DNA of 5,019 bases, taken from assembly GCA_022545645.1 (NCBI GenBank), contig JACZQQ010000197.1, positions 1-5,019 on the forward strand, given 5' to 3'. The position numbers and the translations under genes are program-made. Source of the stretch: Acidobacteriota bacterium (lineage in GTDB: Bacteria > Acidobacteriota > UBA6911 > RPQK01 > JADFOI01). The notes beneath the pieces are model-generated. The model made no database searches, had not been told where the DNA came from, and saw only the letters and a program-made list of their open reading frames with translations. Position 1 is the stretch's first letter, and each line of letters begins with the position of its first letter. This document shows, piece after piece, positions 1 through 5,019 of this stretch.

Positions 1-263
1 ATGAATACCCTGACCTTTGTGGCGAGCGCGACGGCGTTAAGTTCGCGAAGCGACGACACTATGCCAGTGTGCATCCTGGAGGAGGAGCGACAAAGAAATT
101 GATGCCGTCCCGCCGCCACCCTTCGGGCTGATGGGGGTTGCGGGCGATCTCTGTGTCGCTCGTCGTCGCCGATGTCCCTGCATCGCCTCCTCCTCGCTCC
201 TTGATCTCCCCTCGCAAGCCCCATCAGCAAACGTCATCGTATTTATGGAGCGAGACACTAAGG
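1..263. mobile_element. MITE-like repeat element, left copy (5' end cut by window)
   Basis: A GC-rich non-coding element in the same orientation as the copy at 4785-5019. Base 1 aligns with base 4802, so about 17 bases of its outer end lie outside the window. The right end (228-263, ending CGAGACACTAAGG) is the reverse complement of the start of the other copy with 3 mismatches in 36, which makes it a terminal inverted repeat. Long shared blocks include TTTGTGGCGAGCGCGACGGC near base 16 and GATGCCGTCCCGCCGCCACC near base 102. Open frames inside it are skewed, R/S/P-rich and resemble no protein. It has no transposase, so any movement would need an enzyme supplied in trans. The target-site duplication cannot be seen because the outer end is missing. 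The repeat call is firm; the MITE class is inferred from size and inverted ends. Confidence 0.8.
228..263. repeat. Terminal inverted repeat of left MITE copy
   Basis: These 36 bases (core ATTTATGGAGCGAGACACTA) pair as reverse complement with 4785-4820, with 33 of 36 positions identical. The mismatches fall at single positions inside the arm. The end CTAAGG is taken as the boundary because the flanking bases of the two copies no longer match beyond it. Confidence 0.8.
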
Positions 264-384
264 TTAGGAGAGTATATATCCCAAACAATCGCAAAGGAAC
301 AGGAGATTTATTCGGATTGAGATGAGGAGTTTGACACCTTTTGGACTTTTCTGTAGTTTATTTTTGCAGCAGAGCAAGAGACCA

Positions 385-1320
385 ATGCCTGATCAAAAGG
401 GTTCGCTGAAAAAAAGTCAACTGGAGCAGGCCCATCTATTTAAAGGTGTTGAATACGAATCGATTATTGGTCTTCTCGAAGACTGTCCTGTACACGAGTT
501 ACAACAGGAAGACCTTCTGCTGAACAGGGGAGAAACCAATCATCTTCTCTTCGTGATCCTTTCCGGCCATTTACGCGTTCACCTTGAACTATCGGTGGAT
601 CCCGTTACCGTACTGGGACCCGGAGAGGTGGTCGGTGAACTGTCTCTTATCGATGGTCAACCCACATCCGCCTACGTCGTGGCAGACGATCACTGTCACG
701 TACTGGCACTCAACGAGAAAACTTTGTGGTCGCTGGTTGAGGCTTCACACATCGTGGCCCGCAATATGCTCTTTGTCCTGTCGAGGCGTCTGCGCCATGG
801 AGATTCCATAATTTTGACCAGCCAGCAACTGCAGCGGGAATACGCCCATTATGCGGTGATCGATGCCCTCACGGGTCTGTATAACCGTCGTTGGCTGGAC
901 ACCATGCTGGCCCGGCAAATGGGACGCAGTAAAAAGGGGCAACTCTCCCTCTGCCTGCTCCTCATGGATGTGGATCGTTTCAAGGAATATAACGAAACTA
1001 ACGGACGGCAGGCGGGTGACCGGGCGCTTCATACTCTGGCATTAACTCTGCGAGAAAGTATGCGCCCAGGTGAGATGCTTGCGCGCTATGGCGAGGACAA
1101 GTTCATGGCTATTTTGCCGGAACTCGATGTTGCCACTGCCCAGAACCTCGGCGAGCGCGTGCGTCGAACCATTGCTGAGATGAAAATATTCAGCTTGGAC
1201 CAACATCCTCTCCCCTCTGTGACTGTCAGCCTCGGGGTGGCTCAAATGGCTGACGAGGATACGGCTGAGACCATGATCGCTGCAGCTCATACGGCCTTAG
1301 CCAAGGCCAGGGAAGGGTAG
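385..1320 (+). CDS. Cyclic-nucleotide-binding-fold protein with degenerate GGDEF domain
   Basis: Predicted cytosolic signalling protein of 311 residues. Residues about 18-125 form a CRP-like beta-roll, with the phosphate-cassette-like stretch GEVVGELSLIDGQPTSAYV at 80-98. A helical linker follows (about 126-158), then a GGDEF domain (about 159-311). Preserved GGDEF features are DALTGLYNRR (160-169), the metal Asp region DVDRFK (195-200), the guanine-contact residues N203 and D212, and SLGVA (282-286). The signature motif is GEDKF (236-240) instead of GG[D/E]EF, the inhibitory-site RxxD is RPGE (227-230), and the usual ALYxAKxxGRN end is shortened to ALAKAREG. Diguanylate cyclase activity is therefore doubtful, and a c-di-GMP/GTP sensing or scaffold role is more plausible. 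The cassette also lacks the Arg that CRP uses to hold cAMP. The start at 385 fits the family N-terminus and has a weak AAGAG before it. An in-frame ATG at 322 would add 21 residues, but its AGGAG (301-305) is 16 nt away. The gene is convergent with the 96-residue gene. Confidence 0.88.
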   Translation: MPDQKGSLKKSQLEQAHLFKGVEYESIIGLLEDCPVHELQQEDLLLNRGETNHLLFVILSGHLRVHLELSVDPVTVLGPGEVVGELSLIDGQPTSAYVVADDHCHVLALNEKTLWSLVEASHIVARNMLFVLSRRLRHGDSIILTSQQLQREYAHYAVIDALTGLYNRRWLDTMLARQMGRSKKGQLSLCLLLMDVDRFKEYNETNGRQAGDRALHTLALTLRESMRPGEMLARYGEDKFMAILPELDVATAQNLGERVRRTIAEMKIFSLDQHPLPSVTVSLGVAQMADEDTAETMIAAAHTALAKAREG

Positions 1321-1333
1321 TATACGGGAAGGG

Positions 1334-1361
1334 GCCACCACTCGTGGCGATCAATGTTTTT
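1334..1361 (+). terminator. Possible weak terminator after the GGDEF gene
   Basis: A 5-bp stem GCCAC/GTGGC with loop CACTC (1334-1348) lies 14 nt after the stop codon, and a T5 run follows at 1357-1361. The stem is short and the T run does not abut it, so this is a weak candidate for an intrinsic terminator. Confidence 0.25.
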
Positions 1362-1384
1362 GTTAACTTTGACGCAGCAGCGGG

Positions 1385-1405
1385 CTCAAGAGACTGTCTC
1401 AAGAG
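1385..1405. repeat. Short direct repeat with central palindrome
   Basis: CTCAAGAG occurs at 1385-1392 and 1398-1405. Overlapping it is an 11-base palindrome, GAGAC-T-GTCTC (1390-1400). It could be an operator-like site or a repeat remnant. The sequence gives no link to a regulator. Confidence 0.3.
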
Positions 1406-1426
1406 TTGGCTGACCCAGGTTTCTTG

Positions 1427-1504
1427 TGTAGGGGCGCACAGCCGTGCGCCCTATAGGTCGTTGATAAATCGGGGTTCTTGGGCGCACGGCTGTGCGCCCC
1501 TACA
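1427..1504. repeat. REPIN/BIME-like inverted pair of GTAG palindromes
   Basis: Two 25-bp arms (1427-1451 and 1480-1504) are perfect reverse complements separated by 28 nt. Each arm is also a hairpin by itself: GTAG (1428-1431) precedes GGGCGCAC-AGCC-GTGCGCCC (1432-1451), and the mirror arm ends with CTAC (1500-1503). A GTAG-type tetranucleotide followed by an imperfect palindrome, in inverted pairs, is the layout of REP sequences mobilised by RAYT (IS200-like Y1) transposases. It lies in the gap between convergent genes, the usual place for such elements, and may also limit read-through or stabilise 3' ends. No T tract follows on either strand, so it is not a classic intrinsic terminator. Confidence 0.75.
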
Positions 1505-1566
1505 TGCCCCAATCGATATCTAGCGGTCAAGCGAACCACTGCTTGTCCCGGTCTTCTGAGGCCGGG

Positions 1567-1857
1567 TCAGTCCAGTTCCAGGGGATGATGGGGCTCATCC
1601 AGTTCATCCTTTGAGTCGAGAGCTTCCTGGAATTTTTCTTCCAGAGTTTTCTTGCGCTGCTCTTCGTCCAGAAAGGCTTTCTGGAATAATTCGTCAGATT
1701 TCTCCTTGCGCGATTGAAGGTGATCGAGTGCCTGATCAAAAGAATAATCTGGCTTCTTCCCTTCTGAGTGGAGAACCAATCCCGTCTTGGGATCGACTAC
1801 CAGATTAGCCTGGCAGCTGGGGCAGACCACCTTGATTCTGGGATCTCCTTTTGCCAT
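1567..1857 (-). CDS. Conserved-type small protein with CxxC and charged helical tail
   Basis: A 96-residue protein of unknown function. The N-terminus (residues 9-30) reads as half a zinc ribbon: KVVCPSCQANLVVDPKTG, with C12 and C15, but no second Cys pair follows. A single protein would therefore need a dimer or other ligands (H30 is the nearest) to hold zinc. Residues about 38-85 are rich in E, K, Q and L and look like an amphipathic helix or coiled coil; the tail (86-96) is acidic with PHHP. The overall plan, a CPxC head plus an F-x-x-A-L charged helix, resembles uncharacterised small proteins I associate with Acidobacteriota and similar lineages, but that is memory, not a search. There is no strong Shine-Dalgarno sequence before the ATG. 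It is last in the leftward gene series, 101 nt after the oxidoreductase, with a tandem repeat between, so co-transcription is possible but uncertain. Confidence 0.72.
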   Translation of the reverse strand: MAKGDPRIKVVCPSCQANLVVDPKTGLVLHSEGKKPDYSFDQALDHLQSRKEKSDELFQKAFLDEEQRKKTLEEKFQEALDSKDELDEPHHPLELD

Positions 1858-1882
1858 GGTTTCATTCTATCAGGGGCGACTT

Positions 1883-1952
1883 CCAGACGGAACCACCTCG
1901 GTGGACCCCTCTCGATGGAACCGCCTAGATGGTACCGTCCGGACGAACCCCT
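1883..1952. repeat. Five-unit 14-bp tandem repeat (minisatellite)
   Basis: Units start at 1883, 1897, 1911, 1925 and 1939: CCAGACGGAACCAC, CTCGGTGGACCCCT, CTCGATGGAACCGC, CTAGATGGTACCGT, CCGGACGAACCCCT. The period is exactly 14 and the consensus is about CTCGATGGAACCSY, with several differences per unit, so the array is old or under loose constraint. It fills the gap between the oxidoreductase stop (1959) and the 96-residue gene start (1857). The next 14 bases (1953-1966) keep little similarity. Confidence 0.6.
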
Positions 1953-1958
1953 CTTGTC

Positions 1959-3485
1959 CTATCGGGTCCAGGCCAGCCAGGTGGAGAACAGCTTTTTGAC
2001 AAAGGGTGTCAAACGAGTGCGATTGTAAGCATCGGCTGTTTGCCGGATAGCCTCGGTTTGAGTGGGATAGGGATGAATGACATTGGAGAGAGTCTTCAAG
2101 CCGATGCCGCCAACAATGGCCAGACTGATTTCACTGATCATCTCGCCGGCATGGCGGGCCACGATGGTGGCGCCCAAGATCTGGTCTGTCCCTTTCTTGA
2201 CCAGAACTTTGACAAATCCCTCCTCGCCATCAATAAGTCCCCGGTCCACTTCGCTCAGTGGTCTCACGAAATGATCGACCTCAAAACCTTTTTCCAGCGC
2301 CTCCTTTTCATACAAACCCACGTGGGCCAATTCAGGATCGGTATAGGTGCACCAGGGCATGGTAAGACTGCTCAGTTTCTTGCGCCCCAGGAAGAGAGCA
2401 TTCTGGATCACGATTCGGGCTGCAGCATCCGCGGCATGAGTGAATTTCCACTTCATGCAGACATCCCCCGCCCCGTAGATTCGGGAGTTGGTGGTCTGTA
2501 AATAGTCATTGACCAGGACACCGCGCTTGTTGTACTTCACACCGGCCGCCTCCAGGTTCAAATTCTCGACATTGGGGGCACGTCCAATGCCCACCAAGAT
2601 TTCCTCCACCGCCAGGATTTCCTTCTTCCCCTCGCTTTCCAGATGGAGCTGTTTTTCCGTATCGGTGGAGGTTACTTTTTCCAGTCGGGTGCTGAGCCGG
2701 ACATCGATTCCTTCGCGCCGGAAGGTCTCGGCCAGGAGGCCGGAAGCCTCCGGATCTTCTCTTGCCAGGAACTGAGAGGACATTTCGATGAGGGTGACCT
2801 GGCTTCCCAGTCGGCGAAATGCCTGAGCCAGCTCGCAGCCAATAGGCCCTCCTCCAACCACGGCCAGGCGTCTGGGCCGCTCGGTCAATGAAAAAACGGT
2901 TTCGTTGGTCAAAAAGCCCGCCTCCGCCAGCCCTTCTACAGGTGGGTGAACAGGCCGTGCCCCCGTGGCAATGACTGCCTTCTTGAAGTTCAAGGTTTTT
3001 CCATCGACCTGGATGGTGTCAGAACCGGAGAACTGACCCTCTCCCAGAAAAACGTCCACGCCCAGATCACGAAATCTTTGAGCCGAGTCATGACGACTGA
3101 TGTGGGCTCTGAGACGTCTCATTCGTTCCATGACGGCCGCAAAGTCTACCCTGGGTTCGTCGGCCACAGAGACACCGAATTGGGATGCGGTGCGAATGTC
3201 CTCTGCTGCCCGGGAGGAACGGATCAGGCATTTGGAAGGAACGCAACCCACATTCAGACAATCTCCTCCCAACAGAAATCTTTCGATGACCGCCACCTTT
3301 GCACCCAGGCCGGCAGCGCCTGCAGCCGTGATCAGTCCTGCGGTACCGGCCCCGATCACGACCAGGTTGTATCGAGAGGCCGGTTCCGGGTTGATCCAAT
3401 CAGAGGGGTGAACGTTGGAGACCAGGGTTTCGTTGTGTGCGTCCATGGGGGGGACGATCACAGGATTTCCTGCTGACGGTGGCAT
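1959..3485 (-). CDS. MerA/Lpd-like FAD-dependent disulfide oxidoreductase
   Basis: A 508-residue flavoprotein of the pyridine nucleotide-disulfide oxidoreductase class I family. In order: FAD-binding VVIGAGTAGL (GxGxxG at 45-50), the redox disulfide GGDCLNVGCVPSK (C76, C81), the NAD(P)H-binding VVGGGPIGCE (G211, G213, G216) with Glu at 234 at the end of the second strand, which favours NADH, the second FAD site IYGAGDV (G338, D341), and a C-terminal dimerisation domain from about 370. The catalytic His-Pro-Thr of dihydrolipoamide dehydrogenase is HPYPTQTE (471-478), with Tyr where the catalytic His should be, as in mercuric reductases. It lacks both the MerA N-terminal HMA domain and the MerA C-terminal Cys pair, so it should not be called a mercuric reductase; the electron acceptor is unknown. 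Start choice: ATG at 3485 has AAGGAGG 9 nt before it. An open frame continues upstream to an ATG at 3596, but that would overlap the membrane gene and adds no family sequence. An internal Met at residue 14 is another weak option. Confidence 0.93.
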   Translation of the reverse strand: MPPSAGNPVIVPPMDAHNETLVSNVHPSDWINPEPASRYNLVVIGAGTAGLITAAGAAGLGAKVAVIERFLLGGDCLNVGCVPSKCLIRSSRAAEDIRTASQFGVSVADEPRVDFAAVMERMRRLRAHISRHDSAQRFRDLGVDVFLGEGQFSGSDTIQVDGKTLNFKKAVIATGARPVHPPVEGLAEAGFLTNETVFSLTERPRRLAVVGGGPIGCELAQAFRRLGSQVTLIEMSSQFLAREDPEASGLLAETFRREGIDVRLSTRLEKVTSTDTEKQLHLESEGKKEILAVEEILVGIGRAPNVENLNLEAAGVKYNKRGVLVNDYLQTTNSRIYGAGDVCMKWKFTHAADAAARIVIQNALFLGRKKLSSLTMPWCTYTDPELAHVGLYEKEALEKGFEVDHFVRPLSEVDRGLIDGEEGFVKVLVKKGTDQILGATIVARHAGEMISEISLAIVGGIGLKTLSNVIHPYPTQTEAIRQTADAYNRTRLTPFVKKLFSTWLAWTR

Positions 3486-3494
3486 AGCGAGATT

Positions 3495-3501
3495 CCTCCT
3501 T
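3495..3501 (-). promoter_or_regulatory. Strong Shine-Dalgarno overlapping upstream stop codon
   Basis: On the - strand AAGGAGG shares its two leading A residues with the TAA stop (3502-3500) of the membrane protein gene. Nine nucleotides then lead to the ATG at 3485. This fixes the oxidoreductase start and implies translational coupling between the two genes. Confidence 0.85.
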
Positions 3502-4198
3502 ATGGAACTGTCCTCTTGAGAGCTTTTTGTGCAATACGGGTGAGATAAAGGGTTAAGACAACCGTTGCCATCAAACCGACCCCATAAAGAGCCCACTCTG
3601 CCGGCGTGCGCGAGCGCTCCCCGCTGCCGAGAGAGGCCAGATCACCGGCCAGCGATCCAATGTAAACGTACATCACCGTTCCGGGCAGCATTCCAATCCA
3701 ACTGGCCAGGAAGTAATCCTTGAGGGAGACCTGGGTGAGACCAAAAGCGTAGTTCAGAAGGTTGAAGGGGAAAACGGGTGAGAGACGAGTCAGTCCCACG
3801 ATTTTCCATCCCTCCTCTGCCACAGCAGCGTCTATGGCCTCGAACTTCTGGTTTCCTCGGATCATAGCCGCCACCCATTCTCGGGCAAGATAGCGGCCAA
3901 TCAGGAAGGCGAGGGTGGCTCCTGAGATCGAGGAAATGGAAACCAGCAGGGTGCCCCGTATCACTCCAAACAGAACTCCGGCCGCCATGGTCGGAATCAA
4001 GCCGGGTAGAAAAAGCACCGTGGCAAGAATATAGAAAACAATGAAAAAGACCGGGCCCCAAGGCCCCAGGTCGGAGATCCAGGCCAGGGCCACCTGGAAC
4101 AATTCCTGGACATCCAGAAAATATAGGAAGACTAACAGGAAGGCGACTGCTAAGAGGGCCAGTACCCATTTCCGGATTGATTTGGATTGGTGCTCCAT
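3500..4198 (-). CDS. TVP38/TMEM64 (VTT/DedA-like) family inner membrane protein
   Basis: A 232-residue polytopic membrane protein. Hydrophobic segments lie at about 11-29, 47-65, 72-100 (likely two half-helices, or re-entrant), 160-185 and 203-221; the ends are basic (KSIRK, KALKR). Family hallmarks are FLPGLIPTMAAGVLFG (63-78), GRYLAR (101-106), LSPVFPFNLLNYAFGLT (139-155) and LPGTVMYVYIGSLAG (171-185). VTT-domain proteins are linked to lipid scrambling or transport and membrane homeostasis, but the substrate of bacterial TVP38 members is mostly unsettled. The gene lies 48 nt after yajQ and ends inside the ribosome binding site of the FAD oxidoreductase. Fusions of these two families exist in some bacteria, so the pair probably acts together at the membrane. 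The ribosome binding site is weak (CACAAAG just before ATG). Length is normal for the family and nothing appears broken. Confidence 0.93.
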   Translation of the reverse strand: MEHQSKSIRKWVLALLAVAFLLVFLYFLDVQELFQVALAWISDLGPWGPVFFIVFYILATVLFLPGLIPTMAAGVLFGVIRGTLLVSISSISGATLAFLIGRYLAREWVAAMIRGNQKFEAIDAAVAEEGWKIVGLTRLSPVFPFNLLNYAFGLTQVSLKDYFLASWIGMLPGTVMYVYIGSLAGDLASLGSGERSRTPAEWALYGVGLMATVVLTLYLTRIAQKALKRTVP

Positions 4199-4230
4199 CT
4201 TTGTGTCTCAGACAGGCCGATGGGGTTTTT

Positions 4231-4248
4231 GAATGTACTGAATGTACT
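4231..4248. repeat. 9-bp tandem duplication at the yajQ stop codon
   Basis: GAATGTACT is present twice back to back (4231-4239, 4240-4248). The second copy supplies two bases of the yajQ TAG stop (4249-4247, - strand). It looks like a recent slippage event and leaves the reading frames intact. Confidence 0.6.
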
Positions 4249-4744
4249 AGTGGCTTCGGTAGTTGGTGAATTGCATGTCAATCCCGAAGTCCTTCTCACC
4301 CAGCAGGGCAATCACTTTCTGCAGAGTGTCCCGATCCCGGCCTGACACGCGCACCGAGTCTTCCTGAATCGTATTTTTGACCTTCAATTTGGTGTCCCGA
4401 ATGAAGCGGATGATCTCCTTGGCTTTTTCGGAAGAAATTCCTTGTTGGATCGAAACTCTCTGACGTACGGTGCCGCCCAGGGCCGACTCGATTTTTCCAT
4501 AGGAGAGAGCCTTCAGAGGGACCTTCCTTTTGACCAGCTTCTGCTGCAGGATTTCGGTTAGACTTTGAAGCTTGTACTCATCATCGGAGGTGAGGACCAG
4601 CTCATCTTCGTCCAATTGGACTTCACTTTTACTTCCTTTGAAGTCAAAGCGCTGTCGCACTTCTTTCATGGCCTGATGGACGGCATTGGTGACTTCTTCC
4701 AAGTCCACTTTAGAAGCGATGTCAAAGGAGTTTTCTTTTGCCAT
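4247..4744 (-). CDS. yajQ: YajQ family nucleotide-binding protein
   Basis: A 165-residue cytosolic protein, full length for the YajQ/UPF0234 family. The diagnostic N-terminus ENSFDIASKVDLEEVTNAVHQ (4-24) is followed by RFDFKGSKSEV (32-42). Further family segments are LSYGKIESALGGTVRQ (80-95), the SSEKAKEIIRFIRDTKLKVK stretch and RVSGRDRDTLQ (near 131-141). The fold is two ferredoxin-like halves. The Xanthomonas campestris member binds c-di-GMP and acts with a transcription factor; other members bind nucleotides or RNA, with roles less clear. The start is the only sensible ATG, since the family motif begins at residue 4, although no good Shine-Dalgarno sequence precedes it. Its upstream region is only 40 nt long before the right MITE copy begins, so its promoter must lie in or beyond that element. 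It is probably first of a leftward operon with the membrane protein and oxidoreductase. Confidence 0.96.
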   Translation of the reverse strand: MAKENSFDIASKVDLEEVTNAVHQAMKEVRQRFDFKGSKSEVQLDEDELVLTSDDEYKLQSLTEILQQKLVKRKVPLKALSYGKIESALGGTVRQRVSIQQGISSEKAKEIIRFIRDTKLKVKNTIQEDSVRVSGRDRDTLQKVIALLGEKDFGIDMQFTNYRSH

Positions 4745-4784
4745 GTTGGGTAGGTTACTAGAGGTGGCCGGTAGATGCCAATAC

Positions 4785-4820
4785 CCTTAGTGTCTCGTTC
4801 CATAAATAGGGTGACGTTTG
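4785..4820. repeat. Terminal inverted repeat of right MITE copy
   Basis: Begins CCTTAGTGTCTCGTTCCATA and ends GTGACGTTTG. It is the reverse complement of 228-263 at 33 of 36 positions. It faces the yajQ start codon, 40 nt away. Confidence 0.8.
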
Positions 4821-5019
4821 TGGCGAGCGCGACGGCGTCGAGTTCGCGAAGCGACGACGACGCGATGTCTGTGGCATCTCGGAGGAGGAGCGACAAAGAA
4901 ATCGATGCCGTCCCGCCGCCACCCTTTGGGCTGATGGAGGTTGCGGACGATCTCGGGGCACCCGCTTGCGGGTCACTCGTCGTCGCCGATGTCCCTGCAT
5001 CGCCTCCTCCTCGCTCCTT
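4785..5019. mobile_element. MITE-like repeat element, right copy (3' end cut by window)
   Basis: The second copy of the element at 1-263, in the same orientation and starting at its terminal inverted repeat. From 4802 onward it follows the left copy closely, including a 49-base block (4971-5019) that ends in CATCGCCTCCTCCTCGCTCC plus TT, where the window stops. It differs by an extra segment at about 4955-4975 containing the small palindrome ACCCGCTTGCGGGT (4960-4973), which the left copy replaces with about 8 bases. No credible protein is encoded. About 60 bases of its far end are outside the window. Confidence 0.8.

Noticed and set aside
37..325. Open frames on both strands in the left repeat (85, 64 and 60 codons)
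   Set aside because: They lie wholly or mostly in the repeat element, are rich in R, S and P, and resemble no protein family.
1427..1504. Bidirectional intrinsic terminator
   Set aside because: The stem is strong but no T run follows on either strand; the nested GTAG palindromes fit a REP element better.
1883..1952. CRISPR array
   Set aside because: The 14-bp units are directly adjacent with no spacers, and no cas genes are present.
1929..3476. Long + strand open frames (up to 190 codons) opposite the oxidoreductase, and a 103-codon - strand frame
   Set aside because: The clear flavoprotein motifs on the - strand account for this DNA; the others are antisense or out-of-frame shadows with no motif.
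1959..3485. Naming the flavoprotein merA or lpdA
   Set aside because: There is no C-terminal Cys pair or HMA domain for MerA, and the Lpd catalytic His is Tyr.
3486..3596. N-terminal extension of the oxidoreductase to an ATG at 3596
   Set aside because: It would overlap the membrane protein gene by about 97 bases, and the ideal Shine-Dalgarno sequence before 3485 marks the real start.
4666..5000. Open frames on the - strand in the right repeat, one running into yajQ
   Set aside because: They read repeat DNA and then yajQ out of frame; the yajQ frame itself explains the region.

Overview
This is a chromosome-like window from an unidentified Gram-negative-type bacterium. Moderate GC, the mix of conserved genes and the abundance of small non-coding repeats would fit Acidobacteriota, Nitrospirota, NC10 or a deltaproteobacterial lineage. 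That placement is a guess, because no rRNA or lineage marker is present.

Layout: Both edges are occupied by copies of the same non-coding repeat element in the same orientation (1-263, cut at its left end, and 4785-5019, cut at its right end). The visible inner ends are terminal inverted repeats of 36 bp, so the element looks like a MITE of roughly 280-300 bp. Between the copies lie five genes. One is on the + strand (385-1320): a cyclic-nucleotide-binding-fold/GGDEF protein whose GGDEF signature has become GEDKF. Four are on the - strand and read leftwards: yajQ (4744-4247), a TVP38/TMEM64 (VTT-domain) membrane protein (4198-3500), a MerA/Lpd-like FAD disulfide oxidoreductase (3485-1959) and a 96-residue protein with one CxxC and a charged helical tail (1857-1567).

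The membrane protein and oxidoreductase are almost certainly co-translated: a strong Shine-Dalgarno sequence overlaps the stop codon of the first, 9 nt before the start of the second. These two families are known as fused proteins in some bacteria, which supports a shared membrane-associated redox role. YajQ is a c-di-GMP effector in Xanthomonas, so a degenerate GGDEF protein close by is suggestive but not proof of a link.

The gaps hold the less ordinary structure. The convergent gap 1321-1566 has two GTAG-headed palindromes in inverted arrangement (REPIN/BIME-like; perfect 25-bp arms at 1427-1451 and 1480-1504). The gap 1858-1958 holds five diverged 14-bp tandem units (1883-1952). No CRISPR array, RNA gene, transposase, phage gene or obvious new multi-gene system is visible. 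The points most worth following are the MITE family, the REPIN, the 14-bp repeat and the doubly degenerate signalling protein.
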